Of a stretch of 64,000 bases of DNA, positions 31,080-41,520 are shown one piece after another; positions within the stretch are counted from its first letter, which is position 1; each line of letters opens with the position of its first letter. Under the pieces are notes generated by a model. That model searched no databases. It worked only from the letters and a program-made list of their open reading frames with translations, and was not told the origin of the DNA. The DNA is taken from positions 69,534,503 to 69,598,502 of the forward strand of contig CM043957.1 of assembly GCA_014529385.2 (NCBI GenBank), written 5' to 3'. This DNA comes from Adiantum capillus-veneris (lineage: Eukaryota > Streptophyta > Polypodiopsida > Polypodiales > Pteridaceae). The translations under genes and the position numbers were made by a program.

Positions 31080-31510
31080 TCATTGAAGTGCACTAAAATC
31101 TAACCTAAATCTAATCTAATCTTAAATCAAACATAAATCTAGATCTAATCTAATCTTAAACTCAAAATAAACCTAATATAATCTAATCTTAAATCTAGTC
31201 TAAACCTAAATGTAATCTAAATTTAATCTAGTTAATCTTAAATCTTGTCTTAATCTTAAATCTAAATCTAATTTAATATTAAACTCAACATAAACCTAAA
31301 TTTAATCCAATCTTAAATCCTAAACCTAAATGTAATCTAACTTAAATTTAACATAGCTAGTTAACCTTTAATAGTGTCCTAATCTAACCTAATTTTAATC
31401 TAACGTAAATCTAAATCTAACCTAATCTTAAACTCAACATAAACATAAATCTAATTGTAATCTAACATAATCTAATTTAAATTTTAACCTAATCTAATTT
31501 AAATCTTAAC
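31080..31510. repeat. Degenerate TAATCTAA/CTAAATC repeat array
   Basis: About 430 bases are built of variants of taaatctaatctaa and taaacctaa. There is no fixed period and no uniform telomere unit (CCCTAAA). It lies between the TNP2 promoter side and the CT-rich blocks. Confidence 0.75.
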
Positions 31511-31514
31511 CTAA

Positions 31515-31517
31515 TCT

Positions 31518-31576
<59 letters not shown>

Positions 31577-31636
31577 TTTTCTCCCCTTATACCTCTCTTT
31601 CGTCTTCTCTCCCTCTCTCTCTCTTTCTCTTTGTTT

Positions 31637-31693
<57 letters not shown>
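31515..31693. repeat. (CT)n microsatellite blocks
   Basis: Two long CT tracts (about 31515-31573 and 31628-31693) are separated by a short unique piece. They create a false minus-strand ORF of about 200 codons. Confidence 0.95.
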
Positions 31694-31697
<4 letters not shown>

Positions 31698-31829
31698 AGA
31701 CACAATGTGTGTGTGCGTGTGTGCGTGTGAGAGAGGGAGAGAGAGAGAAAGAGGGGAAGGGAACATGAGAGAGAGGAGAGGAAAGGAGCATACCTGGCTC
31801 TCCTTCCTCTCCTCGTGTATGTGTGTGTT

Positions 31830-31851
31830 GGGGGGGGGGGGGGGGGGGGGG
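31830..31851 (+). repeat. Poly(G) tract, 22 G
   Basis: An uninterrupted G run next to GT and GA repeats. Its true length may be affected by sequencing or assembly. Confidence 0.9.
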
Positions 31852-31957
31852 AGAAAGAGAGAGAGAGGGAGAGCGCAGGTTACCTCTTTGCTTGAGCATC
31901 GAAAACTGAGATATGAGATCGGAGTTTTTGGGTGCTCTCAATTTATTTTTTACCCCT

Positions 31958-32081
31958 GTCGGCGTCGCTATCAACGTCGCTATGTAACAAATAAAATAGC
32001 GACGCTCATAGCGACACCGTGGATTTTCACTTTTGAGCGTCGCACTCTGAGCGTCGCTAATGTGAGGTACCTCTTGTAGTG
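31958..32081. repeat. CACTA1 terminal and subterminal repeats
   Basis: Several copies of (A)GCGACGCTC / GAGCGTCGCT in both directions are followed by the TIR ending CTCTTGTAGTG at 32081. This is the expected transposase-binding end. Confidence 0.82.
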
Positions 32082-32627
32082 AAGTGTGAGAGAGGCTACA
32101 AGCTTTGTGCAAGAAGCCTTGTATTATGCTATGTTAGCTTTGTGAGTGCAAATAGCCATAACCTTTCCCAATGCTTGCTAAATCTACAACTACAAAGTGT
32201 TTTACATAGTGTATGCCAAAGAGAAGAGAGGAGAGGAATTGGAAGTTGCTTCTACAAATTGTATGCTCACATTAGTGGTCTTGTCAAAGAAGAAGTGGTT
32301 TTGGGCTCTACATCTTGATGGTTTTCCTTCGTCTTATGTTTGCTAAACATCATGGAATCTGCACAAGTGTTTCAAGTGTCCTGTTTTTTTGTTGGTTGTT
32401 TGATTGATTTTTTGTGTGTGTATCCCTTGTCTCAAGTAAGCCATTGTAAGAGGGTTTTAAGGCGGAGAGGCTCTCTTGATCTTAGGTGGCTAGGTTTGAG
32501 TGTGTGTTCAATTTCGTTTAGCCTCTGTGTGTTGTGGTTTTGTTTTAGTTGAGGTGCTCATATCACTCATCCATTTTCTTGAAGCCTTGACTATGCATGC
32601 TTGAAGGTTCTCATGGCATTGGCTAAG

Positions 32628-32668
<41 letters not shown>

Positions 32669-33484
32669 CGTGATACAAAAAAACTAGGTGGTGCCCCTAC
32701 ATTTTTTCCCCCAGATTTTTTGTGTGATATTTGGGTGTGTTCTTGTGTTTGGGGTCTATGTGTTGTGTTTGTGTTATACCTTCAAACCCTATGAGCAGCA
32801 CGGGAGCTTTGACAGGTGTCTAGAGGCCGTTTCTCTTGTCGTTTGTCTTGGACCGCCTCATTTTTTGGTGCTTCCACGGAGGAGGGATTTCATGTGAGTG
32901 TGTTGCTTGTTTTAAAATTCAAGATTGTGTTGTGTGAATGGTAAAGGTTCATGTGGTTTGCATTCTTAATTTCTAGCATGATTGAGTTGGTTGCATGAAT
33001 CACGAACTTTTGTATGACCATGCCATTCCACTTGCAAGACAAACCATCCATGTCATTGTGAGCACAAAGTTGCAAGTCAAACATGTCATTCGTGGAGTTT
33101 TTGGTCCTCAAGCTTAGTGGAAATAAACACATCGGTAAATCCTTTCATTCTAGCTCTCATTAGGTACGACCTTAACTTGGATGTGTATATCTTTATTTTA
33201 CTTTAGGCATTATGTTATGTCGTGTATGTGTGTACTTGGACGGTAGGTTGATAATATATTTCTACCCATTTCATTTTGCATCTCATATTAGGATCAACAT
33301 CACAATTAGTAGAAAGATCCATTTTGAACAGCGCATGGTGTTCTTCTTTGATGCACAAAAGATCATAGAAATTCTTGCATCTCTAGAACCTGTTATTTTG
33401 CCTCTTATTGACTATCACACTTTGTTTGATGTTCATGTTTTCATTCTATCGTAAAAGAAATTTCATCCTTGCAAAACATTTTGT
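32082..33484 (+). other. Unassigned 5' region of element E
   Basis: The sequence is T-rich on the plus strand with short open runs and a CT microsatellite. No LTR ends, PBS or protein domain could be recognised. Confidence 0.4.
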
Positions 33485-33976
33485 GTGTTTTTTCTCTCAC
33501 AAAACAAAAAATGGTGTGTATCCAGGATTCCCGCAGCTTCAATTGAACCATTTGCTCTTCCAACCTTGATTGGGCTTGAAGAAGATATCTTGTTTGAAAT
33601 TGTGAAAAGGCTTCCTCACTCAACCTGGGTGGAGATTGAAGACAACGAGCTGCATATCAATTGCTACTACCTTACTACCTTCAACGAGCACAAATATTTC
33701 TCTTGCATACAACTTGTTTGTACTTTGGGGATTGTTCAAAGAGTGCAATTTATCACTTGGGATGTTGTCACAAGTTGGAACCAAGAAAATAAAGTCCTAG
33801 AGATTTTCATTAATCGCTTAGGCTTTGAGGAATTCCAACCCTTTCTAGAGGTAATCAATAGAGTTCCCTCCTATTTTGACCAAACATCTTGTGAACTCAT
33901 TGAATCTTGGTTAGCCGAGGACGAGGATCTAGCGTGGTTCTTTTTTACTTCACCATTTTCTAGCGATTGGTTGTGA
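33485..33976 (+). CDS. Unrecognised ORF upstream of element E gag, 163 codons
   Basis: The frame is open to TGA at 33974-33976. A tatccag just before the gattcccgcagc segment (near 33525) resembles a 3' splice site, so the true exon may start there. From residue about 20 the protein is rich in Leu, Ile, Phe, Glu and Trp (GLEEDILFEIVKRLP, then repeated helix-like stretches) and looks like a folded helical domain. I see no retroelement motif. It could be an extra ORF of E or a captured host exon. The start of a helical domain recalls F-box-like text, but that is not supported. Confidence 0.4.
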   Translation: MFFLSQNKKWCVSRIPAASIEPFALPTLIGLEEDILFEIVKRLPHSTWVEIEDNELHINCYYLTTFNEHKYFSCIQLVCTLGIVQRVQFITWDVVTSWNQENKVLEIFINRLGFEEFQPFLEVINRVPSYFDQTSCELIESWLAEDEDLAWFFFTSPFSSDWL

Positions 33977-34036
33977 ATCTCTTGTTTTTTATCCTGGTTG
34001 TAATCAATTTGTTTGCAAATGGAGGATCAATGACAT

Positions 34037-34740
34037 ATGTCAAGATACCCTCTTTTCTTTGGAGAGCCCGGTGAGGATGTATTTCTTTCAAACTTTTGCT
34101 TGGCGTTTCATATTGATCATCAAGTGACAGATCAAGAGAGATTGGTTATGTTTGAAGTAGTCCTTAGAAACGATGCATGCACTTTGTTTCAATCCCTGTC
34201 TGAGGGTGGCAATAATTTTTTGTTTTGAAAGAAAATTCGTTTGATGATTATCATGCATATAAAAGGAATTTTTGCCCGTATGGAGTCTTTGGTTAAGAAG
34301 CCTTCCTAACCCAGGGGATGGGGCTGAGTTTTTGAAAAAGAGAGGTTTATTGTTGGACTATTTTCAACTTTAAAAACTAAGGTGATGGTAGGTGAACCAA
34401 CAAACTTTGCTGAAGCTGAGCAAAGAGCTACTCAAAAGTTTTGTAGAATGAAGCGTGTGTAGGATTGTGGTAGTAATGAAGACAACCTAAGAAGGGAGAT
34501 CGAACAAAGGGTCCAGCCATTGTGAAGTCCTAGAAGTCACATCAGAGGTAATCGAGAGGCTCAACAAGTCAATGAACAATTTTTCCATTCATTTTGCACA
34601 AGGTGTAGGACCAAGAGGTCCACCTCAACACCCAATGGAGCAAGACCCTAGACCTAAGCCGATGCTAGAGTGCTAGAATTGTGGAGAAAGAGGACGTGGC
34701 ATGTAAAATTGCCCTTATTCAACAAGAGAGCCAGGGAGGC
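34037..34740 (+). pseudogene. Element E Gag remnant with damaged zinc knuckle
   Basis: The piece 34037-34228 (LFFGEPGEDVFLSNF, then LFQSLSEGG) fits the start of a capsid domain. Near 34669-34715 a C-x2-C-x4-x-x4-C knuckle can be read, but its His position reads Arg and two stops (TAG, TAA) fall within it. The gene is inactive. Confidence 0.6.
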
Positions 34741-35186
34741 CAAACCTAAACTATCTGGTGATGAATGTGAACGACCCGCCACAACAACCACTCTTGCTGC
34801 AAAGAAGGAACACGTGACCAGTGGGGTGGTTGATGTGAGGCCACCACCCCTACCAACAATGGAGAAGAGACTATCCCACCTTTGTGCGTGTAATAGAGGT
34901 ATTTCATCCATCTCAAAGGAGTGATGGGGTCATAGAAGCAAATGGAGTAAAACAAGATCGTGGTAAAGAGAAGGTGCAAGAGGATCAACCAAAGAATAGT
35001 AAGAAGAGGGGTAAGGAAGAGAAAGCCAAAGTGAGGAGAAGAAGGCACATCAATCTCCAAGACTTTCCACTTGGTCATGGGACGGATCCATACAATTTGA
35101 TTGAGGATATGCAAGGTAAGGGTCCTAAAATTTCTTGGCCTCAATTTTTAGCCCTATGTCCACAAGTGAGGAAAGAGCTTGCATGA

Positions 35187-35765
35187 GTGGTAAGCACGAG
35201 GGTGAAAGTCAAGGGAGGGGTACCTGTTCTAAAGATTGCACAAGTAGAAGCTGAAGAGAACATCACTCCGACACTTGATTGCTATATCAAGGGTAGACTT
35301 TTCAAAAGAGGGCTTGTAGATAAAGGTGCTCAAATCAATATCATGACAGAGAATCTCATGAAAAAATTAGGGTTGAGGATCTAAGAACCAACAAACATTA
35401 AGGTAAAAATGGCAAACAATTGCAAGGCATGTTGCTTGGGGCTTATCAGATATGTCGGAGTGGAGGTCCTTGGGATTAAAAAGCATGTTGATTTCTTTGT
35501 GATGACCACCAAGGGGAATGGATATCCCATTATCCTTGGTTGGCCATGGCTAATAAAAATGCAATCTTTGCAACATTGGAAGACAAGGAAGCTTATATGC
35601 AAGAATGAAAACCATAGGAAAATTGTCGACAACATGAAGGAGCAATGTCAAGAAGACCTACAAGGGGAGTCAACACTAATTGATACAGAAGAAGATCTCA
35701 CAACTACAACCTTGGAAGAAGAAGACATTGACCTCACCACCACCATAAAGAAGATTCCTCTATAG
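35187..35765 (+). pseudogene. Element E retropepsin remnant
   Basis: LVDKGAQINIMTE (near 35318-35354) is at the place of the D-S/T-G-A catalytic motif, with Lys at the second position. PIILGWPWL (near 35527-35553) is the second protease motif. A stop at 35382-35384 splits the domain. Confidence 0.65.
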
Positions 35766-35767
35766 AA

Positions 35768-37204
35768 GTGATGGGTAGCAGACTTAAACCTCTCATTCAG
35801 ATGATAGAAGAAGTGAAACAAAAAGAGCAAACACAAGGACATAATGAAGAGATGATAGAGGGTACGCATTCCAAAACCTTCACACAAGAGGAAAGGGGAG
35901 AGTATAAAGAAATGTTACAAAAATTTCCTCACTTGTTTGTCAAAGATTACATTGGCATTAGAGGAGTTGATATCATCCAACATCAAATTGAGATAAGGCT
36001 GGAAAGTCATCCTCAAACGTAGAAGCTATGAAGGTTGGGTGTTGTAAACGAGGCAGCACTTTTGAAGGAGGCTAGAAAGCTACTATCTGGAGGTTTTATC
36101 TACCCAGTGGAGAATTCAGAGTGAGTGTCCCCAGTAGTGGTGACTCAAAAGAAGAATGGAAAATGGAGGGTGTGTGCGGACTATCGACCAATGAAGCGAC
36201 TAAGAGGGACAACTTTCCTCTTCCTTTCCAAGATGAGAAGCTATATGAAGTAGTAGGACATGAAAAGTACATTGTTTGTGATGACTATTCAGGCTACTTC
36301 CAGATACGCATTGCAGAGGAAGATCAAAGGAAAACAACATTCATTACACCATAGAGATGTTTTGCATTTCGAATCATGCCTTTTGGCCTAACTAATGCAC
36401 CAGCCACCTTCCTACGGTTCATGAATTTTGTGTTCCAAGCTTTTTTTGGGGAAGTCTATTGATGACTTTTGTATCTATAGCTCAAAGTATTTACATGTGC
36501 TAAAGGTAGAAGAAGGATTGCAGTGCCTGGATAAGGTTGGAGGGAAGCTCAAAAGTGCCACATTGGGGAAGACGATGTCATTTTGCTTGGCCACAGGGTA
36601 TCACAAAGAGGAATTGAAGTGGATCCATCCAAGACTAAAGCTCTCATGGAAATACCATCGCCTAGAAGCATCAAGGAGGTTACATCATTTATCCACAAGG
36701 TGAAGTACATGGCAAGGTTCATTCATTTAGCTTATGAGTTGTTGCAACCACTCCAAAAGCTAACACAACAAGTAGAGTTTTCATGGTCTAATGATTTAGA
36801 GGAGTATTTTAAGGACATAAAGATGGTGTTGTCTGAGCTTCCAATGTGTTGGGATTTTTCTTTCTTTGTAAATCCAAGTGTGGGTATGGAAACAATAGGA
36901 GCCATTCTCCTACAACAGGATCCACATAGTATTAGAATGAGGCCAGTGTACTTTGTTAGTAGGGTAATAGATGTCAATGAGAGAGAAGTTACGATGCTTG
37001 CACTCATTTTTTCCCTGAGAAAATTCAGATCTTATCTTTTGCCTAAAACATTTGTCATCCTTACTACAGAAAACTTGTTTCCTTGGGTGTCATTACAAAT
37101 GATACTAAGTCCAAGGATTACAAAGTGGTTGATGGGACTGTAGGGATATGAGTACAAATTCAAGGTAGAAGACAATGTGAGAGCTCAGCTGGCAGACATT
37201 CTCA
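35768..37204 (+). pseudogene. Element E reverse transcriptase and RNase H, broken
   Basis: The lead-in GFIYPVENSE and a stop at 36121-36123 are followed by VVVTQKKNGKWRVCADYRP in a changed frame, then VCDDYSGYFQIRI (36274), CFAFRIMPFGLTNAP (near 36360) and IDDFCIYSS (near 36460, the YxDD region). The thumb and RNase H are in 36583-37143 (GHRVSQRGIEVDP, then MRPVYFVSR and a NEREVTMLAL Glu motif). A TAG ends that piece and RNase H ends near 37204. No integrase follows. Confidence 0.75.
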
Positions 37205-37244
37205 CCTATTGAGTGCATGAGAAGATCATCAAAGTGCCTAGTTT

Positions 37245-37407
37245 CACTACAAGAGGTGTTAGCTCGTTGTGCGACGTTCAAAATTAGCATCGTAGCTATA
37301 TGAGTCGTTATGAACATCTCTATATGTGTCGCTATATAGAAACGCTAAACTCAGATTTAGATCTGGTTTGGTGCTCTCAAGCAAGAGAACGCAGATAATG
37401 CCCTCAC

Positions 37408-37445
<38 letters not shown>

Positions 37446-37550
37446 GGGAGAGCTAGCTATGCTCCCTCCCTCTCCTCTCTCTCATGCTCCCTTCCCTTCT
37501 TTTCTTTCTCCTTCCCTCTCTCTCTCTCTCACACACACACACACATTGAA

Positions 37551-37589
<39 letters not shown>

Positions 37590-37605
37590 TTACACACACA
37601 CATAC

Positions 37606-37641
<36 letters not shown>

Positions 37642-37930
37642 CTTACAACATGGCAAGCGAATTTTTTCAAGCGACAAAAAAACGAGCCAATCCCTCAATA
37701 AAATTATTTGTGAGATAGAGAAATTTTCAAAAGTGGGAAAATAGACATAATAAGCATGATAAAATTGTAATAAGTGATCAACTACTTGTCCTCTTAAGGG
37801 TGAACAAAATTTATAGGCCTATGCAGGTCTGTTAGATGGAAGAGGGTGAGAGGGTGGATTGACAACACCTATGGGAAAGGATGAAGGGATGTCTATGAGC
37901 AACGCTCCCCTAAACTACGCATCATGCAAT
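37245..37930 (+). mobile_element. CACTA2: left end of a second CACTA element
   Basis: CACTACAAGAGGTGTTAGC at 37245 matches the CACTA1 terminus, followed by GCGACG-like and GTCGCTATAT subterminal repeats and a GTGCTCTCAAGCAAGAG segment shared with the CACTA1 end. GA/CA microsatellites fill 37413-37639. The rest to 37930 shows no gene. No right end (GTAGTG) is seen before the H LTR, so it is probably truncated. Confidence 0.7.
37413..37639. repeat. GA and CA microsatellites in CACTA2
   Basis: GA runs lie at about 37413-37438, 37553-37585 and 37608-37639, with CA-rich pieces between them. Confidence 0.95.

Positions 37931-37980
<50 letters not shown>
37931..37980. repeat. (CT)n microsatellite
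   Basis: A 50-base CT run directly left of the H LTR. Confidence 0.95.
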
Positions 37981-37983
<3 letters not shown>

Positions 37984-38010
37984 AGAACAAGACCTCTACC
38001 CATATCAATC

Positions 38011-38329
38011 TTTTAACCCTCATGGACACCCTATCACCTTCGACAGATGCCTTATTATTTATTTGATTGAGTCATGGACCGGGCTTGTCGGTCCAATAGG
38101 TGTGTGAGTGATCACCAATGAGAGGCGCACCACTTATCTTATTTTTACAGTAGTTTTGCAGTGACTGGCCATTGTGGGCGCCCATATGTGAATGGGTCAA
38201 ACTCTTATAAAAGGTCCATTTGACTTAAATATCCTCATTCTTTGAGGTGCAAGCTAAGAAGTGCTCTTGCTCCATCTCTAAGTCCTTCTCCTTTGTGTGC
38301 TCACGGGTGTGTGTGTGTGTGTGTGTATG

Positions 38330-38406
<77 letters not shown>

Positions 38407-38638
38407 AATGCAGCGGCATCGGCCCCGCGGCGAGCCGGTTGAGCGTGGCAGCGGCAGCGGCTCCTTCTTCTGCGCAACACAGGATCCTTCACGAGATGAA
38501 TGCATTGAGCGGTGAGTGACATACCATTGTTTCTTTGAGCTTGCTAGGACTGTCTAGTTGTGTGCTTGCAGCCTTTCGAGGCTCACACACAATGCACATG
38601 CAAGTTCCCAGCCTCCGACACCTGCATCAAAGCGCACA
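38011..38638 (+). repeat. LTR H: A-family 5' LTR, rest of element missing
   Basis: The start TTTTAACCCTCATGGACACC matches the A LTR (TGTTAACCCTCACGG), and the end AAGCGCACA matches too. A TATA box lies at 38216-38224. The microsatellites are (GT)n at 38308-38327 and a 72-base (GA)n at 38334-38405. After the end comes TTTTGACGTCGTTTCTAGGGA, a degraded form of the tRNA-Asp-type PBS of B, so this is a 5' LTR. About 190 bases of leader remain before element D2. Confidence 0.78.
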
Positions 38639-38825
38639 TTTTTGACGTCGTTTCTAGGGACTGCCTTGCACTAAGCTTGAGGAGCACTCAATGCTACCTC
38701 TGGAAGCCTTTCTTCCATCTATTTTCAACTTTTGTCTAAGTTTGTGGTGTAGATTTGCTAAGTGGTTGTAAATTCTCAAAGAAACCCTTTCAAAAATTAT
38801 AGGTCATTCTAGGGTCTCTATCCGA
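38639..38825 (+). other. PBS remnant and leader after LTR H
   Basis: The first 22 bases resemble the element B PBS with several changes. The rest has no ORF. The junction with D2 lies near 38825. Confidence 0.5.
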
Positions 38826-39963
38826 CACTATGGACATTGGCAAGCTGCGGTACTTAAAGATTTGTGATATAAAGAGGGTTGCCATTTTGATGGGCCTTAA
38901 TAGTCTTTTTGACAGGTATGAAATGTGCTTGTTTGCTAAACCTATCCACTATCGTCCATATTCCTGTATTCCCATGGATAGACTTGGGCAATCCAAAGAT
39001 AAAATCCATGGATATGCTCTCCCATGGTGAATTAGGGATTGGCAAAGGTTGAAGCAATCCAGGTTGCTTCCCTCTATCAAACTTTGTCTTTTGGCATACC
39101 ACACATTTTGAAACATACTCTTGTATGCTTGCTTTCATGGCAGGTTATGTTTCTATCCCTTTTAGGGTAGATTGAATCCCTCTATGCCCCATGAGATTCA
39201 TACATTACTTTCTCACATAGCGAGTTAGTAACGCATAGCCTGTTGTCATAGAGAAGATAACCATCTTGTAAGGTAAATGGTTCTTCCTTCTTCCCTAGTG
39301 CAAGGGCTGAAATCACATCTTTAAAATCGAAATTGATAGCATACTCATCTATCATACAAGATAGATGATTGTGAGTTGCTATGGATACCGCATTCACTCC
39401 CGGTCGTCTTGAGAGTGCATCGGCTACTTGATTATGCTTGCCAAACAATGTGTGCAATATGAAATGGAATTGCGAAAGGGAATTTGCCACCTCATTTTAC
39501 TGTCGGAGAGCTTGGTCTGCATCATGAAGTACTTAAGGCTTTGCAGAATAAAAGGAGTCCCCAATAAATAGTGCTTCCACGAGTCTAGAGCATGTAGAAC
39601 TGCTAAGAGTTCCTTCTCATATATACCTAGAGCTTTCTCAACACGGTCGAGCCTTCGACTTTCATAGGCAATGGCGTGCCCTTCTTGGAGTAAAATAGCT
39701 CCAAGGCAATCACCACAGGTGTCGCATTGGACCTCAAATGGCTTTGAGAGATCCGACAGTGTAAGCACAGGTTGAGAGATAAGCTTCTCTTTAAGCTTTT
39801 CAAAAACATTATTCTTCTTGGTGGACCATGTATACCTAGCGTTTTTCTTTGTTAGGTCATGTAATGGTCCCATGATTTGTGAGAATTTTTCTATGAAGCG
39901 TCTATAGTATGCACACATGCTTATAAAGCTTCCTAGTTCATGCCGATTCCATTAGGAAAGAAA
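38826..39963 (-). pseudogene. Element D2 RT end, RNase H and partial integrase
   Basis: The piece 39918-39424 holds AYYRRFIEKF (RT connection) and the RNase H start VQCDTCGDCLGAILLQ and YEKELLAVLHALDSWKHYL. The piece 39490-39182 has the VADALSRRPG end. The piece 39138-38854 has the integrase CVVCQKTKFDRGKQPG and SMDFIFGLP segments, with the first catalytic Asp; the second Asp and Glu are lost. Frames differ between pieces. Confidence 0.8.
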
Positions 39964-40874
39964 TGGACTCATTTTCGGGCCTTTTAGCTCTAATGAGAGA
40001 ATGCTCCTTAGCCAATAGGAAGAAGGCTAACGTTACGTTGAAAAAACCTTTTTTCTCATTTTGAAAATGTCCATGAAAACCATTTTGGTGAAATTGTCAC
40101 TATCATCAGAAAAGTAAGACGTTTGATAATGACATCTTGCACAAGAGCCGAATGCCTTTTTATGACCCGCTGTTGCTATTCTATAAAGTGAAGTACTTGT
40201 ACTTGTGCATCTCACACAAGTATCAATCACCTTTTTATGAAGTACTCGCAATTTAAATTCGAACAGATCGTACTTGATAGTGATTGATAAGTACTATTTA
40301 AGACTATGAAGGAGTCAGAACCAAGCGAATAGAGGCCCTTGAGGGGTCTCTTGGTTCTGACCTCATGAGGCTCTAGGATTAAGAAATAGCATTTTTAAAA
40401 CCCACGGATGCATCCGGAACATCCAAAAACCTTAGGATAGCTCTTTAAAAAGCTGAAATCTGACATCCCAAGGGCCTCTATTCGCTTGGTACTGACCTCA
40501 TGAGACCCTACGCTTAAAAATGCTATATATTGAGCTAGAGATGTCAGATTTCAGTTTTTTAAAGAGCTATCCTAAGGTTTTTGGACGTTCCAGATGCATC
40601 TATGGTTTATTTTTGTATTTTGAAAACAACTCTTATGTGTTTTATCTCATCTCACATCACATCACTCATTAAGATCCACAGACATGGATTTTTGTGTACA
40701 CTTAAGTTGGGCTCTCGAAAAGCATTTTGTACGAGCATGCATTTAAGTGATTGAGCAAACTTTTACAAATGTACTATGAGAAATAGAATTCCAAAAAAAA
40801 AACTTTTGCATTTTTCATAATTACCTCTCTCTACACTGAGTTGGTGTTTCTTACAGGGCCCAAAATTGAGTCCA
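39964..40874. mobile_element. Insertion in D2 RT with nested palindromes, possible non-autonomous DNA transposon
   Basis: D2 RT coding stops near 40880 and resumes near 39950. The insert ends TGGACTCATTTTCGGGCC on the left and has the near complement GGGCCCAAAATTGAGTCCA on the right. Inside, 40321-40341 is inversely repeated at 40469-40489, and a 60-base arm (40408-40467) pairs with 40540-40599. No ORF and no clear target duplication were seen. Confidence 0.55.
40321..40599. repeat. Nested inverted repeats
   Basis: One pair is ccaagcgaatagaggcccttg (40321-40341) with its complement (40469-40489). The other is the 60-base pair 40408-40467 and 40540-40599, with a few mismatches. A CTGACCTCATGAG element is also repeated directly (near 40357 and 40492). 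The two hairpins overlap and cannot both form at once. Confidence 0.85.
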
Positions 40875-41520
40875 AGTTTCTCATAATGCTTGGATTAGGC
40901 CATACTTTATTACCTCTAACTTTGATGGATCCATTTGGATGCATCTTGAGAGATAATGTGACCTAAATACTGAATCTTTTGTAAGAAAAATTCACTTTTC
41001 TTTCAATTTATAAAAAGCTTATTCTCTCGTAAAACTACCTGGAGGTGTTGCTTGTGTTCGTCTAATGAATTAGAGTAGATGATTATATAATCAAAGAACA
41101 CTCCAGTTAAGCTTCAGTGAGGCTTGAATAGATTCTCCATCAGGCCGTTCAATGTGGCTAGTGCATTTTCAAGCCAAAAGGCATGACAATGTACTCATAA
41201 AGACCAAACGTAATGCGAAATGCAGTCTTTACAATGTCTTCATCAACTATCCTTATTTGATGATAGCCACTTTTTAGGCCAATCCTACTGAAGTAGGTCG
41301 ACCCCTGTAGCTTATCAAATAGGTCTTCTACCCGTGGAACGAGAAATCTATTCTTGATAGTGATCCTGTTTAGTGCTCTATAGTCGACACACATACGATA
41401 TGTGTCATCTTTCTTTTGCACTAATAAAACTGGCAAACAAAATGGAGATGAGCTAGGCCTAAGCATGCCTTTCTCAACCAACTCATGCACTTGCCGCATA
41501 ATCTCCTCTTGTTGAGCTTG
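40875..41520 (-). pseudogene. Element D2 reverse transcriptase, N-terminal half
   Basis: The piece 41499-41158 reads [42 protein letters not shown] and MPFGL, all RT fingers/palm motifs. A frame change follows and the remaining part to 40875 includes the region of FDD and the LGHI motif in damaged form. Confidence 0.8.

Larger units (their letters stand above)
25253..32081 (-). mobile_element. CACTA1: En/Spm (CACTA) DNA transposon, left end not found
   Basis: The right end at 32081 reads, on the minus strand, CACTACAAGAGGTACC, the CACTA terminal inverted repeat. Next to it are subterminal GCGACGCTC-type repeats (31958-32060), which bind transposase in this class. Inside lie a minus-strand TNP2-type transposase gene and a TNPA-like fragment at the left edge. 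No matching CACTAC end is seen near 25253; the left part is truncated at the C2 border. Confidence 0.82.
32082..37244 (+). mobile_element. Element E: decayed Ty3/gypsy element
   Basis: Gag, zinc-knuckle remnant, protease, RT and RNase H pieces follow each other on the plus strand (34037-37200) with many stops and frame changes. It stops before integrase, where a CACTA end (37245) begins. The 5' part 32082-33480 is T-rich and may contain leader or LTR DNA, but I see no LTR pair; it includes a (CT)n run at 32632-32665. Confidence 0.7.

Noticed and set aside
31080-31510. Interstitial telomere array
   Set aside because: No regular CCCTAAA/TTTAGGG unit; only loosely similar CTAAA text.
31489-32112. 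Minus-strand ORF of 207 codons
   Set aside because: Almost wholly CT/GA repeat translation, running through the CACTA1 end.
33485-33976. F-box protein
   Set aside because: A Leu/Pro-like helix start is suggestive only; the rest shows no F-box or partner domain.
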